Shown piece by piece: positions 9,445 through 17,531 of a stretch of DNA of 64,000 bases. The translations under genes were made by a program, and so were the position numbers. Each line of letters starts with the position of its first letter. Positions within the stretch are counted from its first letter, which is position 1. A model generated the notes under the pieces. It was not told the DNA's origin, searched no databases, and saw nothing but the letters and a program-made list of their open reading frames with translations. The stretch is from Alicyclobacillus suci (GTDB taxonomy: Bacteria > Bacillota > Bacilli > Alicyclobacillales > Alicyclobacillaceae): NCBI RefSeq assembly GCF_017329615.1, contig NZ_JAFMTW010000005.1, positions 1 to 64,000 of the forward strand. Reading direction: 5' to 3'.

Positions 9445-9488
9445 TGAGCTGAACAAGTTGGCAAGCGTAGTTGACTGGAGCGAGTGTT

Positions 9489-9685
9489 ATGCGGACGCGG
9501 GCTGCTGGTTTGCACGAAATGGGAATTCCTGCGCCTTATCAGGAGAGTAGGCTGCTCGTGATTGAGATTGGTGGAGCTGGATTCACCACAGGTCGGTGAC
9601 TACCGTCGTTTGTGCGTTTGTACCCAGTTGTGGATATTGTTTGCCGTGTCAGGAAGGCCGACCAGCGCGATGCGAGAATGAAGGA
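9489..9685 (+). pseudogene. remnant of a zinc-dependent alcohol dehydrogenase
   Basis: From ATG 9489 the frame reads MRTRAAGLHEMGIPAPYQES, the characteristic N-terminus of long-chain zinc alcohol dehydrogenases. A shift near 9570 moves VELDSPQVGDY to another frame, and without the expected intervening ~80 residues the sequence jumps to VVCAFVPSCGYCLPCQEGRP (about 9600-9665), the segment carrying the structural-zinc cysteines. After that all similarity ends at the thiolase ribosome binding site. So the gene has a frameshift, an internal deletion and loss of the C-terminal two thirds. Its position between the sigma-54 activator and the thiolase suggests it once belonged to the same regulon. Confidence 0.75.
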
Positions 9686-9695
9686 GGGGATGAAG

Positions 9696-10883
9696 ATGCC
9701 GCAGGAAGAAGTGGCTATCGTCAGCGCGGTGCGTACGCCAATTGGTCGCTTTCAAGGAGCCCTATCAGGGGTGTCCGCGACGAAGCTAGGTGCCATCGTC
9801 ATTGAGGAGGCCTTGCGGCGTGCCGGTATCGATAGAGGCGCAGTCGACGAAGTCATTATGGGCAACGTCCTGCAAGCCGGTTTAGGACAGAATCCAGCTC
9901 GTCAGGCGGCCATGGAAGCCGGGTTGCCAAAGGAAGTACCCGCGATGAGTATCAATCAGGTTTGTGGATCTGGATTAAAATCCATTCAACTCGCATGGCA
10001 GTCCATCGTCGCAGGTGAGAGCGACATCGTTGTCGCAGGCGGCATGGAGAACATGAGTCAGGCGCCGTATTTGTTGCAAGGTGCGCGCCAAGGATTTTCG
10101 ATGGGCCATCAACAGGTGGTCGACAGTATGATTCGAGACGGCTTATGGTGCGCCTTGAATGACTACCACATGGGTGTGACTGCAGAGAACTTATGTGGCT
10201 TGTACAACCTGACGCGCGAGCAATTGGATGAATTTGCGTGGCAGAGTCAGCAGAAAGCCGCTTTAGCTATCCAGGCGGGGCGATTTCGCGATGAAATCGT
10301 AGCCGTTGAGATATTGGGAAAAAAGGGAAGTGTGACGCGTGTAGAAGTGGATGAGCATCCGCGCCCGGGCACGACAATGGAGGCACTCGCGCAGCTTCGC
10401 CCCGCGTTTCAGCAGGACGGCATGGTCACTGCAGGTAATTCGTCCGGCATCAACGACGCAGCGGCTGCTTGTGTGCTGATGACGCTGAACACGGCGGATA
10501 GGCTTGGTGTCACGCCCATGGCCGTGATTCGTGCCAATGCGGCGGCGGGAGTTGATCCGGCCGTGATGGGCATTGGCCCGGTCCCCGCCACAGAGAAGGC
10601 ATTGGCGAAGGCGAACTTGCGGATTGAACAGATGGACTTGATTGAGGCCAACGAGGCATTTGCCGCACAGTCGCTTGCTTTTGTCAGTCACTTTTCGTTT
10701 CCTCGCGAGATTCTCAATGTCAATGGCGGAGCTATCGCGCTCGGTCACCCGATTGGCGCGAGCGGCACGCGCATTTTAGTCACATTGCTTTATGAGATGG
10801 CCCGCCGCAAAGCGAGGTACGGTCTTGCGACGCTTTGTATTGGCGGCGGGCAAGGCGTCGCGACTATCGTCGAACGAGTGTAG
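9696..10883 (+). CDS. acetyl-CoA C-acetyltransferase (thiolase)
   Basis: 395 residues, normal thiolase length. It interconverts acetoacetyl-CoA plus CoA and two acetyl-CoA. The nucleophile C90 lies in NQVCGSG, H351 in GHPIGASG and the second catalytic cysteine C381 in LCIGGGQG. ATG 9696 is favoured because AAGGAGGGG (9681-9689) is six bases upstream; the ATGs at 9678 and 9690 overlap that site. It heads a run with CoA-transferase A and B and a 3-hydroxybutyrate-dehydrogenase-like enzyme, so here it most likely works in the degradative direction on acetoacetyl-CoA. Other beta-ketothiolase substrates are possible. Confidence 0.93.
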   Translation: MPQEEVAIVSAVRTPIGRFQGALSGVSATKLGAIVIEEALRRAGIDRGAVDEVIMGNVLQAGLGQNPARQAAMEAGLPKEVPAMSINQVCGSGLKSIQLAWQSIVAGESDIVVAGGMENMSQAPYLLQGARQGFSMGHQQVVDSMIRDGLWCALNDYHMGVTAENLCGLYNLTREQLDEFAWQSQQKAALAIQAGRFRDEIVAVEILGKKGSVTRVEVDEHPRPGTTMEALAQLRPAFQQDGMVTAGNSSGINDAAAACVLMTLNTADRLGVTPMAVIRANAAAGVDPAVMGIGPVPATEKALAKANLRIEQMDLIEANEAFAAQSLAFVSHFSFPREILNVNGGAIALGHPIGASGTRILVTLLYEMARRKARYGLATLCIGGGQGVATIVERV

Positions 10884-10966
10884 TGCCAATTCGCGCTTTG
10901 GGTGGCGAGATGGTTCTAGGTAGTGATTGGAGATGAATGGATAGATTGCGGTGAGGGGGGACGAAT

Positions 10967-11659
10967 GTGAAACAGATTGCGACTTCGTTCGACGAAGCCA
11001 TTCAGGGGATTGAAGATGGCATGACGATTATGGTCGGGGGCTTCGGACTGGTTGGCATTCCAGAAAACCTGATTCAGGCGCTGGCGCGCAAAGGAAGCAA
11101 ACACCTGACGGTGATTTCGAATAACTGCGGCGTGGATGACTGGGGTCTCGGAATTCTTTTAAAAAATCATCAGATTGACAAAATCATCGCGTCGTATGTG
11201 GGAGAGAACAGGGAGTTTGAGCGCCAGGTGCTCGCGGGTGAAATCGAGGTGGAGCTTACGCCGCAGGGCACACTGGCTGAGAGAATTCGCGCCGGCGGTG
11301 CCGGAATTCCGGCATTTTATAGCCCGGCGGGCGTAGGTACACCGATTGCAGATGGAAAGGAAGTTCGGTCGTTTGCCGGCAAGGATTATTTGTTAGAAAC
11401 GGCACTTGTGGCGGACGTCAGCCTCATTCGTGCCGCCGTCGGCGACACGATGGGCAATTTGCGGTATCACAAGACGGCCCGTAATTTTAACCCGATGATG
11501 GCCGCGGCAGCTCCGATGACTATCGCGGAAGTCGAGACCCTCGTTGAAGCCGGTGAGCTAGCGCCGGATGACATTCACACACCGGGTATTTACGTGCAAA
11601 TGCTGATTGTCGGTCAGCAGGAAAAGCGAATCGAAAAGCGAACCATCGCCCGAATTTGA
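10967..11659 (+). CDS. scoA: 3-oxoacid CoA-transferase subunit A
   Basis: 230 residues. Subunit A of the succinyl-CoA:3-oxoacid (acetoacetate) CoA-transferase type. The glycine-rich [15 protein letters not shown] (about 22-36) and [14 protein letters not shown] are typical, as is the [15 protein letters not shown] region. The GTG start at 10967 follows GAGGGGGG. It lies 83 bases after the thiolase and is followed by subunit B. It would activate acetoacetate with CoA from succinyl-CoA or acetyl-CoA for cleavage by the thiolase. Confidence 0.93.
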   Translation: MKQIATSFDEAIQGIEDGMTIMVGGFGLVGIPENLIQALARKGSKHLTVISNNCGVDDWGLGILLKNHQIDKIIASYVGENREFERQVLAGEIEVELTPQGTLAERIRAGGAGIPAFYSPAGVGTPIADGKEVRSFAGKDYLLETALVADVSLIRAAVGDTMGNLRYHKTARNFNPMMAAAAPMTIAEVETLVEAGELAPDDIHTPGIYVQMLIVGQQEKRIEKRTIARI

Positions 11660-11712
11660 TACGTTGCGAGACTTTCGGCGCGGAGGCTTCGTCCGTAAGG
11701 AGGTACGCATCG

Positions 11713-12387
11713 ATGAAGATGCAGGACAAACAGTCTATTCGTTACCGCATAGCACGCCGGGCTGCAAAAGAGATTGAGAACGGATACTACGTGAATTTGG
11801 GCATCGGCATGCCCACATTAATCGCGAATTTTATTCCCGCTTCGAAAGAAGTGATGCTCCACTCGGAAAATGGACTGCTCGGTATTGGACCTTATCCGTC
11901 GGATGAACAGGTTGATCCCGATTTAATCAACGCAGGCAAGGAGACGGTCACTGCCGTGACAGGCGCGGCGTTCTTCGATAGTGCAGAGTCGTTTGCGATG
12001 ATTCGCGGTGGCCATATTGATCTCGCAGTACTCGGTGCCATGGAAGTATCTCGCACGGGCGATCTCGCCAATTGGATGATTCCCGGGAAAATGGTGAAAG
12101 GCATGGGGGGCGCGATGGACCTTGTCCACGGTGCGAAACGAGTAGTCGTGGTGATGGAGCACTGTAACAAAGACCGACAGCCCAAAATCCTCAATCAGTG
12201 CACGTTACCGCTGACTGGGCGAGCAGTGGTCCATCGCATCATTACAGATATGGCTGTGATGGATGTCACGCCGGATGGCTTGAAGTTGGTCGAAGTGGCG
12301 GGGGGCTACACGCTCAGTGATGTAGCGCAGGCCACCGAACCTTCGCTTGTCGTTGCGGACGACGTAGTCTACGACGCATTTGTATAG
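11713..12387 (+). CDS. scoB: 3-oxoacid CoA-transferase subunit B
   Basis: 224 residues. Subunit B carries the catalytic glutamate, E52 in the motif [13 protein letters not shown]. The start ATG 11713 has a strong AAGGAGG ten bases upstream; a longer frame from 11656 would overlap the end of subunit A and lacks such a site. With subunit A it forms the A2B2 transferase. The C-terminal part ([16 protein letters not shown]) is typical of the family. Confidence 0.94.
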   Translation: MKMQDKQSIRYRIARRAAKEIENGYYVNLGIGMPTLIANFIPASKEVMLHSENGLLGIGPYPSDEQVDPDLINAGKETVTAVTGAAFFDSAESFAMIRGGHIDLAVLGAMEVSRTGDLANWMIPGKMVKGMGGAMDLVHGAKRVVVVMEHCNKDRQPKILNQCTLPLTGRAVVHRIITDMAVMDVTPDGLKLVEVAGGYTLSDVAQATEPSLVVADDVVYDAFV

Positions 12388-12393
12388 GAGACG

Positions 12394-13194
12394 ATGTGTG
12401 TGCAAAAGGAGAGCTGGGACTTTACCGGAAAAACTGCCATCGTCACAGGCGCTGCCAGCGGCATCGGCCGTGCCATCGCTGAGGGGTTTGCGGCGGCAGG
12501 TGCCCACGTCGTCATTTCGGATATTCGATTGGAGTCGGCAGAAGCCGTCGCCAACACGCTCTGTCAGTCAGGCTACAAGGCGGTAGCCTGTGCTGCTGAT
12601 GCAGGCGATGAAGATGCGGTACAGCGCCTATTGTCATTGACGGTGGAGCGGTGCGGCGGGATCGACATCCTGGTCAACAACGCCGGCATGCAACACGTCG
12701 CGCGCATAGAGGATTTTCCGGTGGCCAAGTTCGAGCAGCTGATTCGGCTGATGCTTTTGGGGCCGTTTATTTCCACGAAATATGTGTTTCCACATATGAA
12801 GCGGCAGGGACACGGCCGCATTTTAAACGTGGCCTCGGTCAACGGCCTGATTGGCTTTGCTGGTAAAGCCGCCTATAATTCGGCGAAACATGGCGTGATA
12901 GGCTTAACTAAAGTGGCTGCACTTGAGGGTGCATCATACGGCATCACTGTCAATGCGCTGTGTCCTGGATATGTTGATACGCCCTTGGTGCGTAACCAAT
13001 TAGCAGATTTGGCAAGCGCGCGTGGTGTTTCTGAGCAAAACGTGCTGGAAGAAGTGATCTATCCACTCGTTCCTCAGAAGCGATTGCTGTCGACCGAGGA
13101 AATTGCCGACTACGCCTTGTTTTTGGCTTCAGATATGGGGCGCGGCATTACTGGGCAAGCGGTTGTGATAGATGGGGGTTACTTGGCACAGTAA
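12394..13194 (+). CDS. 3-hydroxybutyrate-dehydrogenase-like short-chain dehydrogenase
   Basis: 266-residue classical SDR. TGAASGIG (about 18-25) binds NAD(P); NNAG follows; the catalytic triad is S148, Y161 in YNSAK, and K165. The PGYVDTPLVRNQLADLA segment is characteristic of D-3-hydroxybutyrate dehydrogenases. The gene starts six bases after scoB, with its ribosome binding site overlapping the scoB stop. With the transferase and thiolase it forms a complete route from 3-hydroxybutyrate to acetyl-CoA. Confidence 0.9.
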   Translation: MCVQKESWDFTGKTAIVTGAASGIGRAIAEGFAAAGAHVVISDIRLESAEAVANTLCQSGYKAVACAADAGDEDAVQRLLSLTVERCGGIDILVNNAGMQHVARIEDFPVAKFEQLIRLMLLGPFISTKYVFPHMKRQGHGRILNVASVNGLIGFAGKAAYNSAKHGVIGLTKVAALEGASYGITVNALCPGYVDTPLVRNQLADLASARGVSEQNVLEEVIYPLVPQKRLLSTEEIADYALFLASDMGRGITGQAVVIDGGYLAQ

Positions 13195-13204
13195 AAGCGC
13201 ATGC

Positions 13205-13235
13205 GAGGGCATCATCGTCCGTTGATGATGCCCTC
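13205..13235 (+). terminator. strong hairpin ending the ketone-body operon
   Basis: GAGGGCATCATC (13205-13216) pairs perfectly with GATGATGCCCTC (13224-13235) around a 7-base loop; flanking AAGCGC/GCGCTT may extend the stem. There is no run of T, so it may act as a Rho-assisted terminator or stabilising 3' end. Confidence 0.6.
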
Positions 13236-13271
13236 TGTCGCGCTTCCTATACATCGATGTGGTACACTGGT

Positions 13272-13301
13272 TTCGACTGGTTATGTGAATCGCGATACAA
13301 T
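13272..13301 (+). promoter_or_regulatory. candidate sigma-A promoter of the M20 peptidase gene
   Basis: TTCGAC (13272-13277) and TACAAT (13296-13301) with an 18-base spacer, about 65 bases before the start codon. Confidence 0.4.
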
Positions 13302-13365
13302 AATGAAGTCTCTTTTTTCTTAATCTTTAAACTTGGGAGTCATATAGCCCCCTGGAGGAATGATT

Positions 13366-14646
13366 TTGTCAACAAATCAGCAAGTATCTTCAGCATCGTT
13401 GAGTAAGCATGATTTGTCGCAGAGCATCACAGACCGCTTTGACGTATTGGTGTCGCAATCATCCATTCAGCAGGCGCTGTCGTTTATTGAAGCTGATAGT
13501 GAGAATACGCTACAGGAGCAAATTGATATCACAGCCATTCCAGCGCCTTCTTTTCAGGAGGATGAACGCGGGCGGGACTACAAGCGCAGACTGGAAGAAC
13601 TCGGGCTTGTCGACGTGACGATAGACGAAGAGGGGAACGTGTTCGGTCGGCGACCAGGCGTCGGGGATGGGCCGGTACTCTTTGTGTCCTCCCATTTGGA
13701 TACAGTGTTTCCTGCGGGTACTGACACGATTGCGCGGGAGCGGGACGGCAGGTATTATGCGCCAGGTATTTCCGACAATGGTCGCGGATTAGCTGGCGTG
13801 TTAGCGATTTTACGAGCACTCAACTACGCTGGGATTCAGACACAGGGTGACCTGATTTTCGGCGCGACGGTCGGAGAAGAGGGCGTCGGTGATCTGCGTG
13901 GGGCAAAGGCATTCTTCCGCGAGCACGCAAACATTGACGGTTTTATTTCGATTGAGCCGGGTGAACCGTCGCGTACCACTTATTTGGCGACGGGCAGTCG
14001 ACGATACCGTGTGACCTATCAAGGCAAGGGCGGTCATAGCTATGGCGATTTTGGGATACCGAGTGCCATTCACGCACTTGGGCGCGCGATTGCGATGATT
14101 GCTGAGGTGAAGGTGCCGGCGAATCCAAAGACGACGTTCACGGTTGGCGAAATCAGCGGCGGAACATCGGTGAACACGATTGCGGCGACGGCCACGATGT
14201 TGGTGGACATGCGCTCGTCTTCACAGGAGGCGCTTGCCCGACTGGAGGAACAAGTTCTTCAGTTAATCGAGCGAGCGGCGGTATTGGAGAACGAATGCTG
14301 GGGCGCTCGGGATATCCAAGTGCACGTGGAACGCATTGGGGATAGGCCTGGCGGTGCCCAAGTGGCAGATGCGCCAATTGTTCAGGCGTCGTTGGCTGCC
14401 AGTCTGGCGTTGGGGGACGATGCAATTTTGGATGATGCGGCGAGCACGGATTCGAATGTCCCCATCAGCCTGGGGATTCCTGCAGTCACACTTGGTGGCG
14501 GCGGTATCAGCGGGGGCATGCACACCTTGGAGGAGTTCTTTGATCCGACGGACGCACACAAGGGCATCCAGAAGATCTTTTTGACGGTTGTGGGGCTTGT
14601 TGGGGTAGCTGACGTGGTGGATGCGATATTGCCGAAGCGCATGTAA
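13366..14646 (+). CDS. M20-family metallopeptidase (peptidase T / aminoacylase-like)
   Basis: 426 residues. Zinc-binding motifs of the M20 family are visible: SSHLDTVFP (about 107-115), GISDNGRGLAG (Asp bridging ligand), GATVGEEGVGD with the catalytic Glu pair, and a C-terminal GGISGGMHTLEEFF His. The dimerisation domain lies between roughly 200 and 310. ATG 13360 directly abuts GGAGGA (13354-13359), so TTG 13366, six bases after it, is the better start. It hydrolyses a peptide or N-acyl amino acid; the substrate is not evident. It stands alone between two hairpins. Confidence 0.88.
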   Translation: MSTNQQVSSASLSKHDLSQSITDRFDVLVSQSSIQQALSFIEADSENTLQEQIDITAIPAPSFQEDERGRDYKRRLEELGLVDVTIDEEGNVFGRRPGVGDGPVLFVSSHLDTVFPAGTDTIARERDGRYYAPGISDNGRGLAGVLAILRALNYAGIQTQGDLIFGATVGEEGVGDLRGAKAFFREHANIDGFISIEPGEPSRTTYLATGSRRYRVTYQGKGGHSYGDFGIPSAIHALGRAIAMIAEVKVPANPKTTFTVGEISGGTSVNTIAATATMLVDMRSSSQEALARLEEQVLQLIERAAVLENECWGARDIQVHVERIGDRPGGAQVADAPIVQASLAASLALGDDAILDDAASTDSNVPISLGIPAVTLGGGGISGGMHTLEEFFDPTDAHKGIQKIFLTVVGLVGVADVVDAILPKRM

Positions 14647-14699
14647 GGCATTGGAGCAGGTTTCGGCCATATCGTCGCTGATGGGGTCATGAGCTAGAG

Positions 14700-14729
14700 C
14701 AGGCGGCATTGGATAACAACTGCCGCCTG
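14700..14729. terminator. bidirectional hairpin between convergent genes
   Basis: CAGGCGGCA (14700-14708) pairs with TGCCGCCTG (14721-14729) between the M20 gene and the convergent MFS gene; GGTC/GACC nearby could extend it. No T tract on the plus strand. Confidence 0.55.
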
Positions 14730-14741
14730 ACCTCATCGAAT

Positions 14742-16100
14742 TTAAGCTTCTAGGCTTTCATGAACTGGATTAATCACTTCCAATGTACGCCCTTTTGTCC
14801 TCGGGCCGAAAAATGCAGTAACTAGCGCTAAGATGATCCACGTTGCAGCAATATAAACGAAAACACTTTTGTATCCGTAGTCGTTGAAGAAAAAGACTAC
14901 AATCATCGGGCCGAATACATTCGCTAGGCGGCCTACTCCATAAACAAGGCCTGAACCTGAGTTTCGAATTTCTGTTGGATAGAGTTCAGGCGTGTAGGCG
15001 TACAAGAGGGGAGCAAACGTTTGAATAAACATCGCTACTAAGAATCCAAAAACCACAATCATCGTTGTATTGAAGGTCAATCCGTAAAGTAGGCCACACA
15101 CCGAAATAAGAAATCCGAACATGACGACCAGCCACTTTCGGTCAATTCGATCCGACACTAAATATGCAATGAACGCTCCTGGGACTGCGCCAATTGACAT
15201 AGCGGATGACCAAGCGAGTGAATGTACTAGTGAGAATCCGTGGGCCACAAGGAGTGTCGGAACCCACGACATAAATCCATAGAAGCCAAGGGTTTGTAAT
15301 ATCCAAAGTATCAATAAAACAATTGTCCGACCAATGTACCGTCTAGAGAACAGTGCCCCATAACTGCGCCCACTCACACTTGGCACGATTTCTTCCGTGG
15401 GTGTGGGTAGAGCACCCTTCTCTTTTGAAATTCCTTCTTCAATTGCGCACATAACTTGGTCAGCCTTGTCAAAACGGCCCTGGTTTTCATACCAACGGGG
15501 AGACTCCTTCATACGTATTGCAAGGATAGCGCAGATGAACCCTAGTGCTCCCCAAACATAGACCAAGCGCCAGGCCCAGGGGGTAACCGGAATTAAAAAG
15601 CGTGCCACATATGCGGTGACAGGAATTCCACAGAGACCCACTGTCATAATTAATCCTTGATAAGTTCCACGCTTTTTCGCAGGAAATACCTCGCTGATAT
15701 AGGTAATACCCACAACAGTCATCGCAGCAAGCCCGAAACCGGTTACAAGGCGGGTGATGAAGAGTGTTGTCATATTTGTAGCGAAGGCATTTAAGAGAGA
15801 GAAAACAGAATAGACGAGTACGGTAGAAATCAAGCTTTTTTTTCGTCCAATTTTGTCGGATACATAGCCGATAATGGCCGCTCCTAGAAACATCCCTAGA
15901 AACGTTGCGGATGTAATCGTGCCGATTTCATCAATGCTTAGATTCCAATTTTTTTCGATAGCAGGTGCTGTATACGAAAGTGTATTGATATCACCAAGTT
16001 CAAAGAAGAAAGCGAATGCTAAAATCCAAATGACGTATCGGTGAAAGGATGCGATGGGAAGTCGTTCTAGTCGTGCGCCGACAGAAAATTTGCTATTCAT
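14742..16100 (-). CDS. MFS carrier of the tricarballylate-type operon
   Basis: 452 residues, about twelve membrane segments, with DKIGRKKSLI after segment 2 and ESPRWYENQGRF before the central loop, as in the sugar/organic-acid symporter families. GTAGGGGG lies upstream of the ATG. It is the last gene of tcuA-tcuB-prpF-MFS, the position held by the transporter TcuC in enteric bacteria. It looks more like metabolite porters of the same type as 6466-7857 than like citrate symporters, so it may be an analogue rather than an orthologue of TcuC. Import of tricarballylate, aconitate or a related tricarboxylate is inferred from context. Confidence 0.85.
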   Translation of the reverse strand: MNSKFSVGARLERLPIASFHRYVIWILAFAFFFELGDINTLSYTAPAIEKNWNLSIDEIGTITSATFLGMFLGAAIIGYVSDKIGRKKSLISTVLVYSVFSLLNAFATNMTTLFITRLVTGFGLAAMTVVGITYISEVFPAKKRGTYQGLIMTVGLCGIPVTAYVARFLIPVTPWAWRLVYVWGALGFICAILAIRMKESPRWYENQGRFDKADQVMCAIEEGISKEKGALPTPTEEIVPSVSGRSYGALFSRRYIGRTIVLLILWILQTLGFYGFMSWVPTLLVAHGFSLVHSLAWSSAMSIGAVPGAFIAYLVSDRIDRKWLVVMFGFLISVCGLLYGLTFNTTMIVVFGFLVAMFIQTFAPLLYAYTPELYPTEIRNSGSGLVYGVGRLANVFGPMIVVFFFNDYGYKSVFVYIAATWIILALVTAFFGPRTKGRTLEVINPVHESLEA

Positions 16101-16121
16101 GAATTATCCCCCTACAAAATA

Positions 16122-16137
16122 ATGAAAGCGTATACAT
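16122..16137. promoter_or_regulatory. consensus cre (CcpA) site before the MFS gene
   Basis: ATGAAAGCGTATACAT matches WTGNAARCGNWWWCAW at every position. It lies in the 48-base gap between prpF and the carrier gene, 22 bases before the carrier start, and predicts carbon catabolite repression or roadblocking of the carrier. Confidence 0.65.
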
Positions 16138-16148
16138 GTGGTGCTCGA

Positions 16149-17300
16149 TTACTGAAGTACTTTTGCAAATGACGGAATCCAAGCTTGCCCGCTGATGAGT
16201 GGTCGTGCAGTTCTGACCAATGTTACCTTGGCCCGGCTAGGGTCTGACTCGCTGACTTCGGCTTCCATTTCCAGTACTCCGGCAGGGTGGCCAATTCTAA
16301 GTTGGCTGTTGGTTTGGCAATGAGGAGAGCATTTCTCAAAACTTATGGTGCCGGGAATCTTAGAGGCTACAGATAGTGCCATACCTCCTGTTACGGGATA
16401 CGTAGGGTGTAAATTTCCCATCGTGATGGCTCGTGCCACAATATCGTAGTCGCTCTCATTCAACCACTCCAGTCCGGTTGTTCGGTATTTGCGCACGGAT
16501 TGCACGAGGGCAATTTTGGGAATTGCATGGGTAGTCGCGCTCACTGCTTGGTTTGCATCGAAAATCCCTAGCATTCTACCCACTTGTTGTCTAACCGCCT
16601 CAATTGTTGGGAGAACATGGGATAATTCGCGTTCGGAAACTTCCGTACCTTTGAGCTGGAGCTCGTCTCCATCCATGAGTATGGTTAGATTTCCAATATC
16701 GATAACCGTTACTCGAAAGATACTGCCGTCAGGCAAGTGTATTTTGTCCTGTTTATTTCCCGTAGGGAATAATTTACCTGTAACGCCGCCACCAGCGTCG
16801 ATAAAGTCCAAATAAACTGGAGAGCCGGTGCCAGGTACACCTGGAATCTTGGTATTACCATCTGGGACAAAGTGGTGATCTTGGACCATAAATCGAGATA
16901 CGATGATGGCCTTTGTGTTGGTGTTGTAGATGCGGACACTGTTCCAACCATCTTTTGTCGTAGATACCATGCCCTGTTCAACTGCAAATGGACCAACAGC
17001 AGCTGAAACATTTCCGCAGTTTGGAATGTAGTCAATATACGGTTTATCGATACTTACTTGACCGAACGTATAGTCTACATCGGCATCCTTTCTCGTTGAA
17101 ACTTCGATAATGCCAACCTTACTAGTTGTTGGGGTAGCTCCACCTAACCCGTTAATCTGTCTTTTGTCGGGACTACCGAACAGAGAAAGAATTAGTTGGT
17201 CTCTCGTTAAAGGATCTTTTGGTAAATCACGGTTTCGCAGGAGTAAGGCTTTACTGGTTCCCCCACGATAAATGGAACATGGAAGTGTAGACCAATCCAC
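16149..17300 (-). CDS. prpF: PrpF-family aconitate isomerase
   Basis: 383 residues of the PrpF family (diaminopimelate-epimerase fold). RGGTSKALLL near the N-terminus and NCGNVSAAVGPFAVEQG (about 95-111) carrying the catalytic cysteine region are hallmark sequences, and GGMALSVASKIPGT is near the C-terminus. Known members isomerise 2-methylaconitate or cis/trans-aconitate double bonds, or tautomerise oxalomesaconate. Located between tcuB and a carrier, it would most simply interconvert aconitate isomers, since TcuA produces cis-aconitate. No methylcitrate genes are seen, so a propionate role is unlikely. Confidence 0.9.
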   Translation of the reverse strand: MDWSTLPCSIYRGGTSKALLLRNRDLPKDPLTRDQLILSLFGSPDKRQINGLGGATPTTSKVGIIEVSTRKDADVDYTFGQVSIDKPYIDYIPNCGNVSAAVGPFAVEQGMVSTTKDGWNSVRIYNTNTKAIIVSRFMVQDHHFVPDGNTKIPGVPGTGSPVYLDFIDAGGGVTGKLFPTGNKQDKIHLPDGSIFRVTVIDIGNLTILMDGDELQLKGTEVSERELSHVLPTIEAVRQQVGRMLGIFDANQAVSATTHAIPKIALVQSVRKYRTTGLEWLNESDYDIVARAITMGNLHPTYPVTGGMALSVASKIPGTISFEKCSPHCQTNSQLRIGHPAGVLEMEAEVSESDPSRAKVTLVRTARPLISGQAWIPSFAKVLQ

Positions 17301-17328
17301 TTAGGAATCCTCCTTTTAGACAATATAA

Positions 17329-17368
17329 AAGCCCAGCATCCGTCGAAAATTCGACAAATGCTGGGCTT
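17329..17368 (-). terminator. hairpin between tcuB and prpF
   Basis: AAGCCCAGCAT (17329-17339) pairs with ATGCTGGGCTT (17358-17368); an inner GTCGAA/TTCGAC stem fills most of the loop. Read on the minus strand the hairpin is followed by TTTATATT, so it could end part of the tcuAB transcript and lower prpF-carrier expression. The rest of 17301-17531 holds no gene. Confidence 0.6.
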
Positions 17369-17531
17369 CACACGATTTTTCGTTAGAGGTTATCTACCGA
17401 CTCACGCGAAACAGCAGTATCAATATGGACTTAATTGCGCGAACTGATTCCCGGATGCTGATTATGCTTAGCGGGGTTACCGATAAGCCTCAACACCACT
17501 GAAGTGATAATAATCTAAAAGTTGCGCATGT

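Noticed and set aside
9457-9475. possible second sigma-54 promoter, TTGGCAAGCGTAGTTGACT
   Set aside because: The spacing is one base too long and GA replaces the invariant GC; at best a decayed site in front of the Zn-ADH remnant.
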